The position numbers and the translations under genes were made by a program. Under the pieces are notes generated by a model. The model saw only the letters and a program-made list of their open reading frames with translations, was not told the DNA's origin and made no database searches. Of a DNA stretch of 64,000 bases, positions 11,749-23,748 are shown in pieces; position 1 is the stretch's first letter; each line of letters starts with the position of its first letter. This DNA comes from Chrysomallon squamiferum (lineage: Eukaryota > Mollusca > Gastropoda > Neomphalida > Peltospiridae): assembly GCA_012295275.1 (NCBI GenBank), contig CM022665.1, positions 1,712,167 to 1,776,166 on the forward strand, read 5' to 3'.

Positions 11749-13868
11749 CATTTCGATAGTAGCTGCATTTTCTTATGATAATGAGAAATTTGGCATCTGT
11801 AGAAGAATGATACCAAATATAAAATATTACTTGTTATCCTTTTATTTTTGTTTATTTTAATTTTAATTTTAATTTTTATTTATTTATTTATTTTTATTAT
11901 TATTATTATTTTTTTTTTTGTTGAGAGTGAGATAGGAAATGTACTTGAATTAATGTAACATAATGCAGTCGTTTTCCATTTTAAGGTTCAAAAAACTTTT
12001 AATTTTATTAAAACATCAAACTTTTGCTACACATTGGAAATACAGGAAAAATTAAATACTCATTGCTATAATATTTAGCTTGATAAATGCTATTTTTGCA
12101 AATTATTTTTATAAACAATATGCAGTCTCTATCTTGGAATTTGGATTATAGTTTTGCTTTGGCATATGATTATATTAAATCCATACAGTTAATAGAATGA
12201 TATATCAATTCAGTAGGAATTAATATAAGGAATATTTTTACTACAGACTTAGAGAAGCATTCAAGGAGCATGGAATAAATGTGACCATTCCAGCAATAAG
12301 AAAACATTTGTCAGTTTTACCAAAACCTCCCAAACCAGTTAAAGAGGAATTTGAACTGCCTAAGTTTGGTCCAATGAGACGACACACAGTTCCCCATCTT
12401 TTTGGACGAATGCGAAGCTCAATCCCAACTGATGATTTTTTTCAAATAAAAGGGACCAGAATTGGAACTTACATTGAGACAGCTTTTCGCAAACCAATAA
12501 GTATACTCTTTATAGTTAATATTAACAGTTTTTAGCTGACGTAATTTTTGGTTTGTAAATATGTTGTCTTAAAAGAAATAATATGAAATCCTAAACATAA
12601 ATATAAATACTTAAAATCTATTGTTGCTAACTGATAAAAGTAATCATATGCAGGAGTTACATATGTATGTTTGTATAAAATATTTTTGTATCCAAAAATA
12701 AAGTTCATTTAAACAAAAAAATTTAATTTATAAGAACTATTTAATTTCTCTCAGTAAATATGAATTTATACCCAGTCATGTCATGCATTTATTCCTTAGT
12801 TTATATTTTAAATATATTAATGTAATGTTCTATCTCTCAATGCTGTTTCAGCACAAATTCAGAAAATCTGTTTATTATTGCTTAATATAATTTTTATTTT
12901 TTTATTTTAAGAGACTACCAAAAAGGTCTTAACAAAACCTCTTCTGTTTAAACCATATCTCACTAAATTAGACGAACAGAAAAAATATACATCTGGAAGA
13001 AGGTAAAAAGCATAAATAGTCTTCAGCTATTTTACAGGATACATTTTAATTGTAGCATTTGGTGCACAAGGGTTGATAATCTGTTCTTGCACAAACTATA
13101 TTTTGAAATAAAACAGTGCAGCTTTTGTTTCTCTCACACCAATACATTATTTTGTTTGATTTTTTTTTTTAACATTTTAATATTCCTAACTATAGTGTTT
13201 AATTAGATTAATATTTTCAACAGTACATTAATTTTGTTTTTCTCTCAAAAAACATCTCCATTTGATGAACCCTGATATGAAAAAGATCCCCACTCCTCTT
13301 TAAAATGTCATCATTTTCCTCCTCTTAAAGTCTTTCATTTTAAGTGTCTCCTGATTTTCAACTTTTCTTTAATCTCAACTCCTACTGGTCTTGAAAGCCT
13401 GCTTCTGTAATAATCTTTATATCCTTCTTTTAAACCTTCAAAATGTCATCAGACCAAGTCTCATTTGTCAGTTCTTCAGATGGTCTCTCTTCAGCATTAG
13501 AAATTTTCCCTGCTGTTCTTGCAGTTTCAGCCTCCACCACTTTTGTGGCTTGAATAGAATTCTGTTTTCAGTCTTATTTTACAGCATCGTTTTACCCACT
13601 GTTTAAAATTTGAGGCTTTGCTCCACTTTGTCCTGTTTAGTTCTGAAATGACCAGATATAAATTCATGTAAACACAAACACTGCAATATCATTAAATGAA
13701 TAATACTGACTTTTTTTTAGATACACCGAACCAGCAAGGTACATATTACACGATCATGATAGAAAACGCTATTCATACTCCATTAATAGAGAAATTTTGT
13801 ATCCATTAAGTTGTTGCCGCAGCTTTCAAATACAGCAGAATGCGGTTCAGTTTATTGAAGATGAATAA
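745..13868 (+). CDS. Unrecognised Lys/Glu/Pro-rich protein, 3' part, at least 22 exons
   Basis: I do not recognise this protein. Splicing at good acceptors and donors gives 745-812, 1110-1608, 1781-1888, 2670-2777, 3171-3278, 3943-4050, 5048-5155, 5501-5560, 6050-6415, 6767-6856, 7054-7179, 8412-8483, 8741-8791, 9247-9309, 9631-9720, 9966-10097, 10213-10314, 10935-11040, 11455-11629, 12247-12500, 12912-13002 and 13721-13868. The sum is 3033 bases, exactly 1010 codons plus TAA, and every junction keeps phase, which supports the model. The exons between 1781 and 10314 are small and all phase 0-0. They encode low-complexity charged segments rich in K, E and P. The last five exons encode a more globular, conserved-looking C-terminus (for example RPEVITEDWFYKLIKEH and RRYTEPARYILHDHDRKRYS). 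No signal peptide or membrane helix is seen. The 5' end lies outside the window; a weak 93-base exon at 350-442 would also fit phase. A ciliary or cytoskeletal role is conceivable but not shown. Confidence 0.8.
1110..1608 (+). CDS. Largest exon of the unrecognised gene, ending in a GC donor
   Basis: This exon joins the previous one in phase 2 and runs open to AAG followed by GCAAGT. Its first third is acidic and looks structured (GVETRLEQELDHGEEYLQ). The rest is basic and disordered, with TPRRTIKPIPKSKIPRKR and many K, T and S residues. Reading on past 1608 meets a stop 19 bases later. Ending at 1608 leaves phase 0, which is what the next exon (1781) requires. The only nearby GT, at 1601, would leave a different phase. 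Confidence 0.8.
3346..3786. repeat. 31-bp minisatellite in an intron
   Basis: About 14 imperfect copies of a roughly 31-base unit, each containing CTTTGTTCTATCATCACTGTG followed by TTCCTTAGCT, fill most of the intron between the exons at 3171 and 3943. Some copies carry TACTATAACTGTG instead, in a way that suggests higher-order duplication. On the + strand it is pyrimidine-rich. Confidence 0.9.
6050..6415 (+). CDS. Exon with seven 14-15 residue SKKE-P repeats
   Basis: This 366-base phase 0-0 exon encodes 122 residues. After a QHKDD head typical of the neighbouring B-type exons, it contains about seven tandem copies of a 14-15 residue unit, S-[KE]-K-[EKQ]-x-P-x-x-K-P-x(4). Examples are SKKEGPLAKPLYMS and SEKQEPPAKPLVV. 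It ends in DLQK, like the exon at 7054. It looks like a small exon of the array enlarged by expansion of a 42-base unit. The segment should be disordered and basic. Confidence 0.8.
9566..9627. repeat. (ATT)n microsatellite abutting a splice acceptor
   Basis: About 20 ATT triplets with one interruption run up to the ACAG acceptor of the exon that starts at 9631. The microsatellite therefore occupies the polypyrimidine-tract position of this intron. Confidence 0.95.
10935..13868 (+). CDS. Conserved-looking C-terminal exons of the unrecognised gene
   Basis: Exons 10935-11040, 11455-11629, 12247-12500, 12912-13002 and 13721-13868 differ from the array upstream. Their junction phases are mixed (1, 2, 1, 2), they carry aromatic and His residues, and their composition is that of a folded domain. 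They include a probable helical stretch (VLHYFERMHHRMHAG) and basic segments around FGPMRRHTVPHLFGRMRSS. The protein ends with a short acidic tail, FIEDE, then TAA. I could not assign a family. This part is the best query for finding orthologues. Confidence 0.75.
11709..11748. repeat. 40-base poly(T) tract in an intron
   Basis: This is an uninterrupted run of about 40 T within the intron 11630-12246 of the unrecognised gene. It could be the poly(A) tail of an old minus-strand retro-insertion or simple slippage. No flanking element body is recognisable. Confidence 0.9.
13430..13567 (-). other. Coding-like open segment, minus strand, within an intron
   Basis: Reading the minus strand gives 45 codons between two stops with coding-like composition, rich in E, T, A and S, including AETARTAGKISNAEERPSEE and ending TWSDDILKV. 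It lies in the last intron (13003-13720) of the + strand gene, in a stretch richer in G and C than its surroundings. It has no start codon. A second GATGACATTTTAAAG-like stretch lies further along on the same strand. It may be a decayed fragment of a retrocopy or mobile element, or chance. Confidence 0.3.
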
Positions 13869-16800
13869 AACAGGTGAAGGATTGGATAAGTTACATTTAT
13901 ATATACAGAAAAACTGTGGAATAATAAGTAACTTTGTTAAGTTTTCTTTATATAATCAAGTTTGTACATTTTTCTGTCAAATTATATCTAATTATTTCTA
14001 GTCAACTTTTCAAAAACATTTCCAGCCATCAAAATATATATTATAAAATAGATTTCACTAATTTTATTTATTTATTTTTTTTTTTTTATAACCTCAGTAA
14101 AATTAGGAAGGAAGAGTTAATAAATAAAAATAAAAATAATAAATAAAAAATTAATTAAATAAATTTTATTGATTATAGTACAACTATATAAAAAATACAA
14201 TAATAATTATAATAAATAATAAATTGACTATACCTGCATAAGTAATATTATTTAAAATATACTGAAAAATGTTTAGGAAAATTGTTTTATAAGGTTTAAA
14301 TTTACATATTAATTTAGATTTATTGAATAAACTTTAACTTTACATAAAATGATAACTAGAAGTGGCATCATTTATCAATTTAAATTTTAAAACTAATAAT
14401 TATTAAATCTAAAAACAGTAGTTTCTCTCCTTAAATTATTGTTTTATTCATAAAAATGTTTTATAACTTAATGATATATATGTATATGTATATGTACATA
14501 CACACATAAGTAACATGTTAAAAATAATTTATATTTATTCTATGGTGGCTGGAAAAGAATGATATATTCTGAAATACCAGTACAAAACAAAAGAAATTAA
14601 TAATTTTACACACAATGATAATATAAATATTGAAACCTAAAAAATAAAAAAGAAATAAAAAGAAAATAAAGAAATAAAGAAAAAGAAAAGAAAAAAGAAG
14701 AAAAAAAAATTAAATAAATAAAAAGGAAAGGAAAGGAAGAATTTGTTTTGGTTTGTTTTTAATTAATTACAAATACATTTTAAAAATACAATAATACCAG
14801 AATAAATTTGTTCAACCAGTAGCAAAGGGAACATTATTTTTTGTTTTAATAAGCATATTGCACCACTGAGGCTTATTGAATATTACTAATCTTTTTACAA
14901 TATTATATTTTAATATTATAATTTATCCATTTAATTTAGATATTTTTACTATTTATTTTTTAAAATATTAAATAATATACATTTTTGTAGCTAAATTTTT
15001 AATTTATTTCATTATTCATTAAATATATATTTTACAAATTTGAAATAATAACTGAGCCTGTTTAAGAAATTATTGTTATTACTATGAAACAACAATTTAA
15101 TGCTAGTTGCAGTTATTTGTTTGCATTGAAAATGTATCTTTACAAATGTAAATTCAAGACCCTCCTTTCCAGCTGTCTTCAACAGTAACTTCCATTACGA
15201 GTTCAAGGATTTAAACCATTTCTTTCATTATTTTTAGCGATGTTACATTTAGTGTCTTGAGATATCATTCCTTTAAGAAAATATATATAAATATATATAT
15301 TTTACTTATTTTGTACATTTTTACTTTTTACAAATGTTTTAATAAAATATTTAAATGAAATTCACTTTGTTTTCTTTCTGAGTCAGTGAAAGTAATTCAG
15401 TAATCCATAGAATTTGGATAAAGATTTCAAATATGGAAGTCATCCTTTTCCTTAGTTTAGTTGTACCTGATGTGCTTAAAAAAACCCCAATATATTGTAT
15501 GTGTGTTTGTTTTTTTCAGAGTATCAATATGATTTTAAAGTTTATTTGACAAACACATTATAAACATAAATGCCAAAAATAAAAAACTTTGAGAAAAAAG
15601 TTTATGTAGTTTCAGCAATAATGAATTAGCATTTATCAGTGTTTTCCATATTAATTTAGTTAGTCTTTTAAAAGAGTGGCAGATTTTCCATTTGTTTCCC
15701 CTCATTGAATTAAATTTTATTTTTTTATGTTTGAACGTTAATGTGTGTGGGTGTGGGTGTGTTACTTAAAAGAACTACAAGCATTTGATGAAAGCACTTG
15801 GTGAAAGTTTAGAGCCCACTCCAGAAAGGTGTTGCAGGTACTAATTTGGGGTAACTGTTTCACCTTTGGAGCCTAGTTGTTTGTCCAAAAATTGACAATG
15901 TGATAGCTCGTTACTAAATTTAGCACTGAGAACATGATGTGTGATGTAGATGCACATACAATTCATACAAGAACTATTGAATGGTCCATGGACTTGCAAA
16001 AACAAAACAAAATGTAGACAAACACAACTGTTATTTGTTAATGTATCAGTTCGCTCTGTTGCATTAAATCACAAAACTAGTATGAGATCAGTCTTGCAAA
16101 TAAAACAAAGACAACAATCTTCTGGATGTTCTTGTATTGTGCAAACTTATACGAATTCACTCTACAACATATAATTGAACATTGCATTGCTAACAAAATG
16201 ACAGAATTTATACATTATATACATGCTTCTTAGATACACACTTTCACATTTATAAATGCATTATACCAGTCTAGTATACTGTTACATGTACAAGCCCATT
16301 TGGTTAGTGTATCAAAAAATCTAACAACATTTCAATAAAATTTTGTCGCAATTTAATATTTCTGAACTCCATTTACTATTTCATTATTTTGTATCAAGCA
16401 TAAATGACTGAATTACTTAAATACTGATCTCTGAATACACATTCTTCAAAAACTATTAAATGAAATACACAGCAACACTTTTATTTTGATCTAACACTAC
16501 TAATATAAAACCCATACAAAACATTAAATCTTTTTTTTATTACTGTCAAACTAAAATTGAAAAAATAAAAAACAGCTTTGTGAATGATTCCAGTGGAAAA
16601 TCATGTAAATTAATCTTTCTCCTAGTCAAAAAACTTACATTACTTTATTTTACTCTGTGTAAAAACAAAGGAGTAAGTAGTGTTTTTGCTGAAAATATAT
16701 CTAAAATACAAAATCTGTTTAGGAAAAAATATTCTTCAAAAGGCAGTATCATAAGCATTATATAAACAGTAAATATATTAAAAGTATTGCTTTTGTATGT

Positions 16801-17291
16801 GACATTTAAAGCTTTTTTAACAAACAAAATAAATGAAAGTAAAAAAGTTGAATGAAAATATTTTCCAAACAAAATAATTAATTTGTTTTGTAGAAGAGTT
16901 TAAAAATGCAAAAACAAAAAAGACAAAAAACTGTACTATTTTACTTTTAACTACAAATGATAATTTATTGATACATTAAGACATGTACAATTTAGAAAAC
17001 ATTAAAAATGTTGATATATTGAACATTACAAACTTAGTTTCATACATAGTTTCTAAAAAATAAATGAAAAAATATAACTTCTCTAAAATTACTCCTAAAT
17101 TTTATCAAATCATGATTTTAAAAAAAACTGCATACTGAATGCAAAGCTTGTAAAGAAAATTTATTTTAGATATTTCATTATAAATTACAAAGATAAACCT
17201 ATAATTTTATATACTGGCCAAATGTATCACAGATACATAACAAAAAGGTGGGTTTAAAGTGTTTGTTGGAAGATATAATCACTTAAAATTC

Positions 17292-17329
<38 letters not shown>

Positions 17330-18698
17330 AAAACAACTATACTTTAAACATATATAAATAAATATCCAGTGTAAGTGTATTATATATGATTATCAAACAT
17401 CTTAAATTAATGAAAAATATATTATCTAATGGTTTTGATTTTTTTTTATATTTCATAACAGAGAAACTATAAATCTCAACCACTAATTTGTTGCCGAATG
17501 TTTTCAATCCATTCCTTGTTGTTCATTTAGTACAGTGTCTTTGATAGTGCCAAGTTTGAGCAGTATTTAACAGTATATACAAAATATGGATATATATATT
17601 GTATTGGAATGTGCAACTTAAATGTGATTACAAAGATGTGAATATAGAAACCGTAACAAACGAAACCATTAATTTGGAGTATAAAAGGTAATTTTGAAAA
17701 CCATAATTTAAAAGTGGATTACCAAACATTTAGTTATATTGCTTTGTTTTAGTGTTAGTTCAAATTTTATGAGAATCAATTAAACACATGGTGCTGTCTG
17801 GTTAACACAATTCTTTTGTTATTATTATTTTTTTAATCATTATGGTTATTTGATAGAATAAGTAGTTTTATTATAAATTCAATAGCTTTGTTGATTTGGG
17901 GTTTCTTGGTTTGGTTTCTTAAAACCCTTTCAAAAAATTAAAATAAACATTCTATCTAAAAATGTTAAATAATACAAATGGAATTCTATAATATCTTTCC
18001 ACAAATAACAATGAAAACTAATTCTTCTTCTCCTTATGTGTTACATAGTAGAAAAGAATGTTTTTCTAAAACTACATAGAGTCACTTAGTGACAACAGAA
18101 TAACGTTTCCATTATAAGTCTTTTCAGTTTTAAAGCTCTAATACACATTTTATATTAACGTTTAGTGGATATTTTTTCATCTTACTTTTGTCAGAAAATC
18201 TATGATAGTTTTTACATACAGCTTACCTTTTAACATTTTTCCATTTTACTCACAATGTTTATAACACTCGTATCCTTCATGCTACACAAGTAGACTTCTT
18301 TTCTGCTATAAAACATTGTTTTTTTGTTGTTAGTTATTTTCACCTGAGAAAGTAACATGAAATGTTTATATTAATAACTATATATTTTTAAAGAAATTTC
18401 AAAATGGTATCTAACATGTCCAAATACATTGGACATATTTCTTACAATGTGGAAGAACCTATTATATTAACTGGAAAGTGGTCATATCAGTGCTCAGTCA
18501 ATCAAATTCCAATATATAATAACACAACTTTACTATCATCAAACCAATATGTTCACAAACACAACATACTCATCTCCAGATAACATAAAGACATTGTGAC
18601 TATGTCAAACTTTTCCTGGATTTTGGCAAATAAATACATCTCATTACTATTACAGTTGAGTGGGGTTTTTTATTTTTTTTTTAGTAAATGTTTACAAG
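13869..18698. other. AT-rich convergent intergenic region
   Basis: The interval lies between two convergent genes. It has no credible coding exon, and its short ORFs are low-complexity. It should contain the 3' UTRs of both genes, but AATAAA and its complement are so common here that no cleavage site can be chosen. An A/G-rich tract lies at about 14640-14740, and a (TA)n tract followed by T12 lies near 17293-17330. Confidence 0.6.
14640..14740. repeat. Purine-rich A/G tract
   Basis: About 100 bases of almost pure A and G on the + strand, made of AAAG, AAAT and GGAAA units, lie in the convergent intergenic region. It is simple sequence with no coding potential. Confidence 0.75.
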
Positions 18699-18787
18699 TT
18701 ATTCATCTTTTTGTTCTTGACTCTGGATTGAACAATCACTTGAAGAATTACTAATTGTCTGACCAGTATTATCCAGAAGAGGAGCAT
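18699..18787 (-). CDS. Alternative terminal exon of the sushi gene
   Basis: Behind a TTTTTTGTAG acceptor, this segment reads in phase as APLLDNTGQTISNSSSDC and ends QEQKDE then TAA. It is reached if the upstream exon is cut at 19342, where GATG is followed by GTACAA in the right phase, giving NLAND-DAPLLD. Without that cut the upstream exon reads on to GTKQTN and its own stop at 19322, giving a protein of 650 rather than 673 residues. The composition matches the Ser/Asn/Asp-rich tail before it. The exon is therefore likely to be used, and the shorter form may be a retained-intron isoform. Confidence 0.75.
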
Positions 18788-21700
18788 CTACAAAAAAGGA
18801 AAAGAATAGATACACATTAAACTAATAATGTTTACAAAAATAAAGATATCAAACAGAATTTCATGTGATGTAATATGGTCAAAGGTTTTTATAAATCAAA
18901 TGAACTTATCATACAACAGCCTGGAAAATCCCACTAACTGTTCTTATTTACAGACAAATATCTACTCAGTGATTTAACAATAAATAATATTAAATAATGA
19001 AAAAAAATAATAAAAGGAAACGAATATTCTGTTATTAGAGCAAATTTATCAAGCATATTACAGTATTTGTTAATTCTGAAATTTTGTTCCTCATAGATAA
19101 CCCAAAACATTTTCCTAGAGACAGTTCAGCTATTCCCCCAGTATGAAACAAATATCAAAATACATCTTATGTACCATAAAAACAAACTAATAAAATTTTA
19201 TAAACTAATAACATTAATGGATCTAGTGGTGACATTTATTCTCTAAGGTATAAAGATAAACTGCACAGACAGACAAATGAATGTCATTAACAAAAGAAAT
19301 GCTACTAACAGAAAATAAACATTAATTAGTTTGTTTTGTACCATCATTCGCCAGATTGTCATCAGAAGAAGTCAGACTGCCTGCCCGGGCCTGCTGGGAA
19401 GAGGCTGACCGTGTTGACGTGCCACTGTCGTATGTTTCCACGGTAACGGACGTTGATGCATCACTCATGCTCACATTCACCGTGTCGAGGGAACCAAAAA
19501 TTTCTGATGTTCCATCTCTGTTCATCGTACTGGTCGTTACGGTTGAGTGTCTGTTTGTGTTTTCTCCTTGAGTGTGTGGAGTGTTTGTGCGTAATGCTGG
19601 AGGAATGCTAGGTAAGGGTCGATAGTCTACAGCTGGCTGGACTGGTTGCTGTGGATTACTTCCAGCAGTCTGGTTACACTGACCAGAAGTGGCCTCTTCG
19701 TATGTGGGTAAATGCATCCGTGTTTGATCAGCATACGCCATCAAGGCAAGTCGGTCGTGTTCGTCCAGTGAACTGCTGTGTACGCGGGCGTACGGAGGCG
19801 GAGTCATTCCGGGGTGGAACAGATGAGGTCGAGGCTTTCTCCTCCGGAAAACCACAATCACCATAATGAGCAGCAGGACTCCAAGAACACTGCAGGCTGT
19901 TGCTATGACAATCACAAGAGTGCTTACATGATTTTTTCCATCCGTGATATCACCAGTTGAGTAACTGTTGACTGAAACCCCATCAACGCCATTATCTGAA
20001 AAACAAAGAAAGTTAAATGTTTTTAATAAAGAAAAAGGTTTCTAATTGTAAGTTTTGTAGAATATTCAAAGAATATAAATGGACAGCTGGATTTTCCTGT
20101 CATATCAATTTATATTACTCCAAAGATATATCAATTCGTATCACTCCAAAGATATTCTTTAAAACTGTATCCCAAAATATTGTGCAGTCTTTTAATAAAT
20201 AAGTTTAGAATACCATTATGAAATAGCAAAATTGTTTAAATAACAACAGTAGTTTCTAAATAAGTCTAGCATATTGTGATTAATAATTCTGTTTTACCTT
20301 TTACACAGAATGGCTGGTCATTATCCCAAGTTCCAAGTTCCACATCGTTACTATGAGTACAAGTTAGAATGGGCTGTCCATCTAACTGATATCCTTCATT
20401 ACATCGACAGTCAACTTTGACACCTCTATAAAAAGGCTGACACAGTCGAAGGTCATGGCTGGCTTCCTCGTGACATTTGCAGTAACCGTTTTCAATGTTA
20501 CCAATAGTGGGGCAGTAAAACGTTCGTTCTGCGGAAACAAGAAGGAAAATTTTCAATCAGCCATTGTTAATTAAAGTTAAATACATGAAAATAAACAAAT
20601 CAAATTTTATTCATAAATATTCATTAGAATTTCTCTGCCATTTTACCAAAATAAATTACTGAAACAAACACATTATAAAAATAATTATAAAGGGTTGTTT
20701 CATCAGATTCACAGAACTTTCAACTTTTTTCAATTTCAGTTTATAATTTTTATTACTGGTTTCCCATCCCTTGTCAATCAAACTTATTTCAAAGACACAG
20801 CAAAGATTTATATTTTTTTCCCCACTAAATCATAAAAAAAAACAAATTCCACTATATCCAGTATATATATAAATATATATATTATACACTATTAGTTTTC
20901 GAAGAAATATATTAAAACACAAATATTTTTAAGTAATCACCTGAACTAAGGAGACAAATAGGAGGAATACTTGACCATTCTCGTGTGTTCATGCATTCAA
21001 GAACCTTTGAACCCACAAGACGATGCCCACTATTGCAGTAGTAACGAATTCTATCACCGACTTTGTATTCACCAAACACATGATGTGAAGACTCAAATAA
21101 GTCCCAGTATCCAAACGGAATTGACTTGGGCATTGGACACAGCTGGTTGCGAACTGAAACACAGAAAAAAAAAATCATTAAGGAACAGAATTACCTGGTT
21201 GGCTGAATCAATCCTCCTAAGTGCATACTAATCCATAACTTATGCACTAACAGCAGCAATCATCACATGAAATTTCTGAACTGTCTTGAAATAACCTCAC
21301 TAGAATTTGAATTAATTCATTTTGATTTTATTAGGAGTCACTTTAATTTGTAACCAATGAAATGAACTATTTTACGTTTGTTTTTTAAATATTTACCACA
21401 AATAGGAACTGGGCCAACCCACTCTCCATCCTGACAGATAAGATCAGTTGCATTCTCATCCACAATTTTGTATCCGATAAGGCATTTGTATTTAACACGA
21501 GATCCTTCTCCCATTAAAGGTGGATATGGACTGTAACTGTAGTGTGCATTTGGAACAGTTGGTGGAATAGGACATCGTTTTACTGGAAACAAAAATTTTA
21601 ATTTTCACCATTCTGACATATTAACTTAAATATATGTATTTTTTTTTTTTTTAATGTTGAATTAAGAATTAGTAAGGTAGCAAGTTATTACTGAACAAAC

Positions 21701-23748
21701 TTAAAAACAGAATAAAAAAGAATTGGAATAATGTTAATATCAGAATTCAGAATATATTTTTTAAAACATGAAATAAAAAAGTAAAAAGATTTAATAAAAA
21801 TTTAAGCATGGTTATTCTGATTTAGACATTGAGATATAATTGAGTAAAATCTTATTTTTAACAATTTTTAAAAGTTTAAATATGTTACTTCTAAATGCCA
21901 GTAATCTAAGATCTTCAAAGAAATGTCAAATATTATAAAGCCATTTAAAAAACGTGAGTAAATAAATAAATTAATTAATAATTATGATTTTATGTAAAAC
22001 AAAAAGTAAATATTTAAACTTAACTGTATGAACAAAACCTAAATTTTTTTGTAATTGATGCATTTTTTGTTTGTAATAAAATACTAAACCAGTTTGTGTC
22101 TGTGAAATTCAAGAAACAGACTATGTTTTATTTATGAAACAGCCACAGCAATGATGAAATAATAATAAAATTCACCACTTAAATAATATTTTAATTCAAT
22201 CTTTGGTGAAAATTATCAGCTGCAATGCATAAGTGAATCAATCAGAGACTATCACTGACTACATACTAACAAGAAAAGGTTATGCTGCTTTTACAGATAC
22301 CTGCCAATTACGTTATCTGTTTTGTACTAAAAGATGACCATATGTATAACACTGATCAATACTTACAAGCACATTGAGCCAGTGTTTTTTCATTCAGCAT
22401 TGTCCACATTCCAGACTGGCTGCAAATGATCTTGTAACTCTCTTTGTAGTTACTATCAGAAGTTGTGTACTCAGGTTTGCAGATAACTGTTGCAGTATCA
22501 CCAACTTGTTTTGGCCAAGAATTACTGTTGTAACGCAGATCAGCATTCAGTATATGAGGAGGACTAGCACATTCTGTGAGAAAATGATTCAGTTATTTAT
22601 TAAAACAAACATTTCTTCATACAAAAAGAAAACTTAAAATAATAATTTTTAAAAATCTGTAAATAAGATCAAAAATACGTTTTAAAAAATTTAATTCATA
22701 AGAATAAATAGAAATGAAAGTGATTTGTGTCTAACATTTTAGAGTAATTATTTAGCTAAGAATGATGAAGAAAAGTGTTTACTACTGATTAATGTTACTG
22801 GACATTATAAGTTATGTGTGTACATTTTCATATACAAACCTTGCATTGGTATACAAAATGGCCTCTCAGGTGGTTGCCAGGTTCCATTATCTCCACAAAT
22901 CTGTCTTGATGGCCCAATAAGTTTGTATCCAGCATGACATTCATAGTCAATCATCTGTCTGTTAGCTGTTAGTTGAAAACCTCTGATTGATCCATGTTCA
23001 AATAAGGGGTTTTGTTCTGGGCATTTTACATCTGAAACAGAATCTGAAAATTATTAGATTTGCATCCATTCACATTAAAACACTAAATGCAATACAATAT
23101 ATATAACAAATTCTTTCTATGATTTAAATTTTTTTTTTTTTTTTTAAATTACATGTAATAAGAGCTTAAAAAAATACAAAAGAATAAAAATAAATAAATT
23201 ATTTATTCATATATTCCCTAAAATGTTTAGGAATAATCCTCTTTTTTTTTTACCTATTTGAACACATTTAGGTCTATCTGGTGGATACCACTTTCCATCA
23301 TCACCACATATTTGTTTTGTAGTTCCAACCAGCTTGTATCCTACATCACATTCATAATCAACTTTCTGCCGCTCGTAATTGTATTCATTCTGAATACCAT
23401 GTTCAATCGGAGCTTTTGGTGCTGGACACTTTACATCTGCAAACAAATCATTTTTACTGATGACTATTAAAAAAAAATGAAAATGATAATATATATTAAC
23501 TGAATAATAATAATAATAAACTTATATAAAGCTGACAAAATTAAAAAATAAACATACTTAACATTTAACTCTTTTAAATGAATAATTGTTTATAAAATAT
23601 AAGTGCTTTCATAAAGTTTTACTAAAAGGTATGTGATATGAATAGATTATTACAACCAACTATAAACTATACATATCTTACCTGACCCTTTCAGTGTGTT
23701 ACATGAACATAACAGCATCAAGAGTAATCCTCCATAAAGCCCATGCAT
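18699..23748 (-). CDS. Type I membrane protein with six sushi (CCP) domains
   Basis: Exons in transcript order are 23748-23682, 23436-23254, 23031-22840, 22573-22367, 21582-21397, 21153-20941, 20528-20298, 19995-19342 and 18787-18699, giving 673 residues. All junctions are phase 1, typical of exon-shuffled extracellular modules. Residues 1-22 form a signal peptide (MHGLYGGLLLMLLCSCNT). Each of the next six exons encodes one sushi domain with the Cys and Trp framework (for example YECDVGYKLVG, then GDDGKWYPP). Residues about 451-476 form a transmembrane helix, followed by RRRKPRPH as a stop-transfer signal. The cytoplasmic tail is Ser/Thr-rich and has PPPY (492-495) and LPTY (522-525). Sushi proteins bind other surface or secreted proteins; the ligand here is unknown. 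I cannot assign a named orthologue. The gene is head-to-head with B4GAT1. Confidence 0.93.
19322..19995 (-). CDS. Transmembrane and cytoplasmic-tail exon of the sushi gene
   Basis: This exon encodes a short juxtamembrane stalk, the membrane helix, and about 175 residues of tail. The tail has MTPPPYARVHSSS and LPTYEEATS, both WW-domain-type PY or PY-like motifs as seen in many NEDD4-family substrates and adaptors. A long run of Ser and Thr follows (SMSDASTSVTVETYDSGTST). It is markedly richer in G and C than the surrounding DNA. The limits given include the read-through stop; the spliced form ends at 19342. Confidence 0.9.
20298..20528 (-). CDS. Membrane-proximal atypical sushi exon
   Basis: This is the sixth sushi exon, encoding about 77 residues. 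It has eight cysteines rather than the usual four, including the close pairs CKC and CRC, while keeping the family features VDCRCNEGYQL, LTC and a W before the last Cys. The two extra pairs probably form one or two additional disulfides. Its longer N-terminal loop (CHEEASHDLRLCQPFYRG) carries some of the extra cysteines. Confidence 0.85.

Noticed and set aside
11621-11860. ORF with a poly-Phe run
   Set aside because: It is the 40-base poly(T) tract of an intron read as Phe codons.
19356-19960. Three plus-strand ORFs opposite the sushi tail exon
   Set aside because: They are shadows of the GC-richer minus-strand coding exon and have no motifs of their own.
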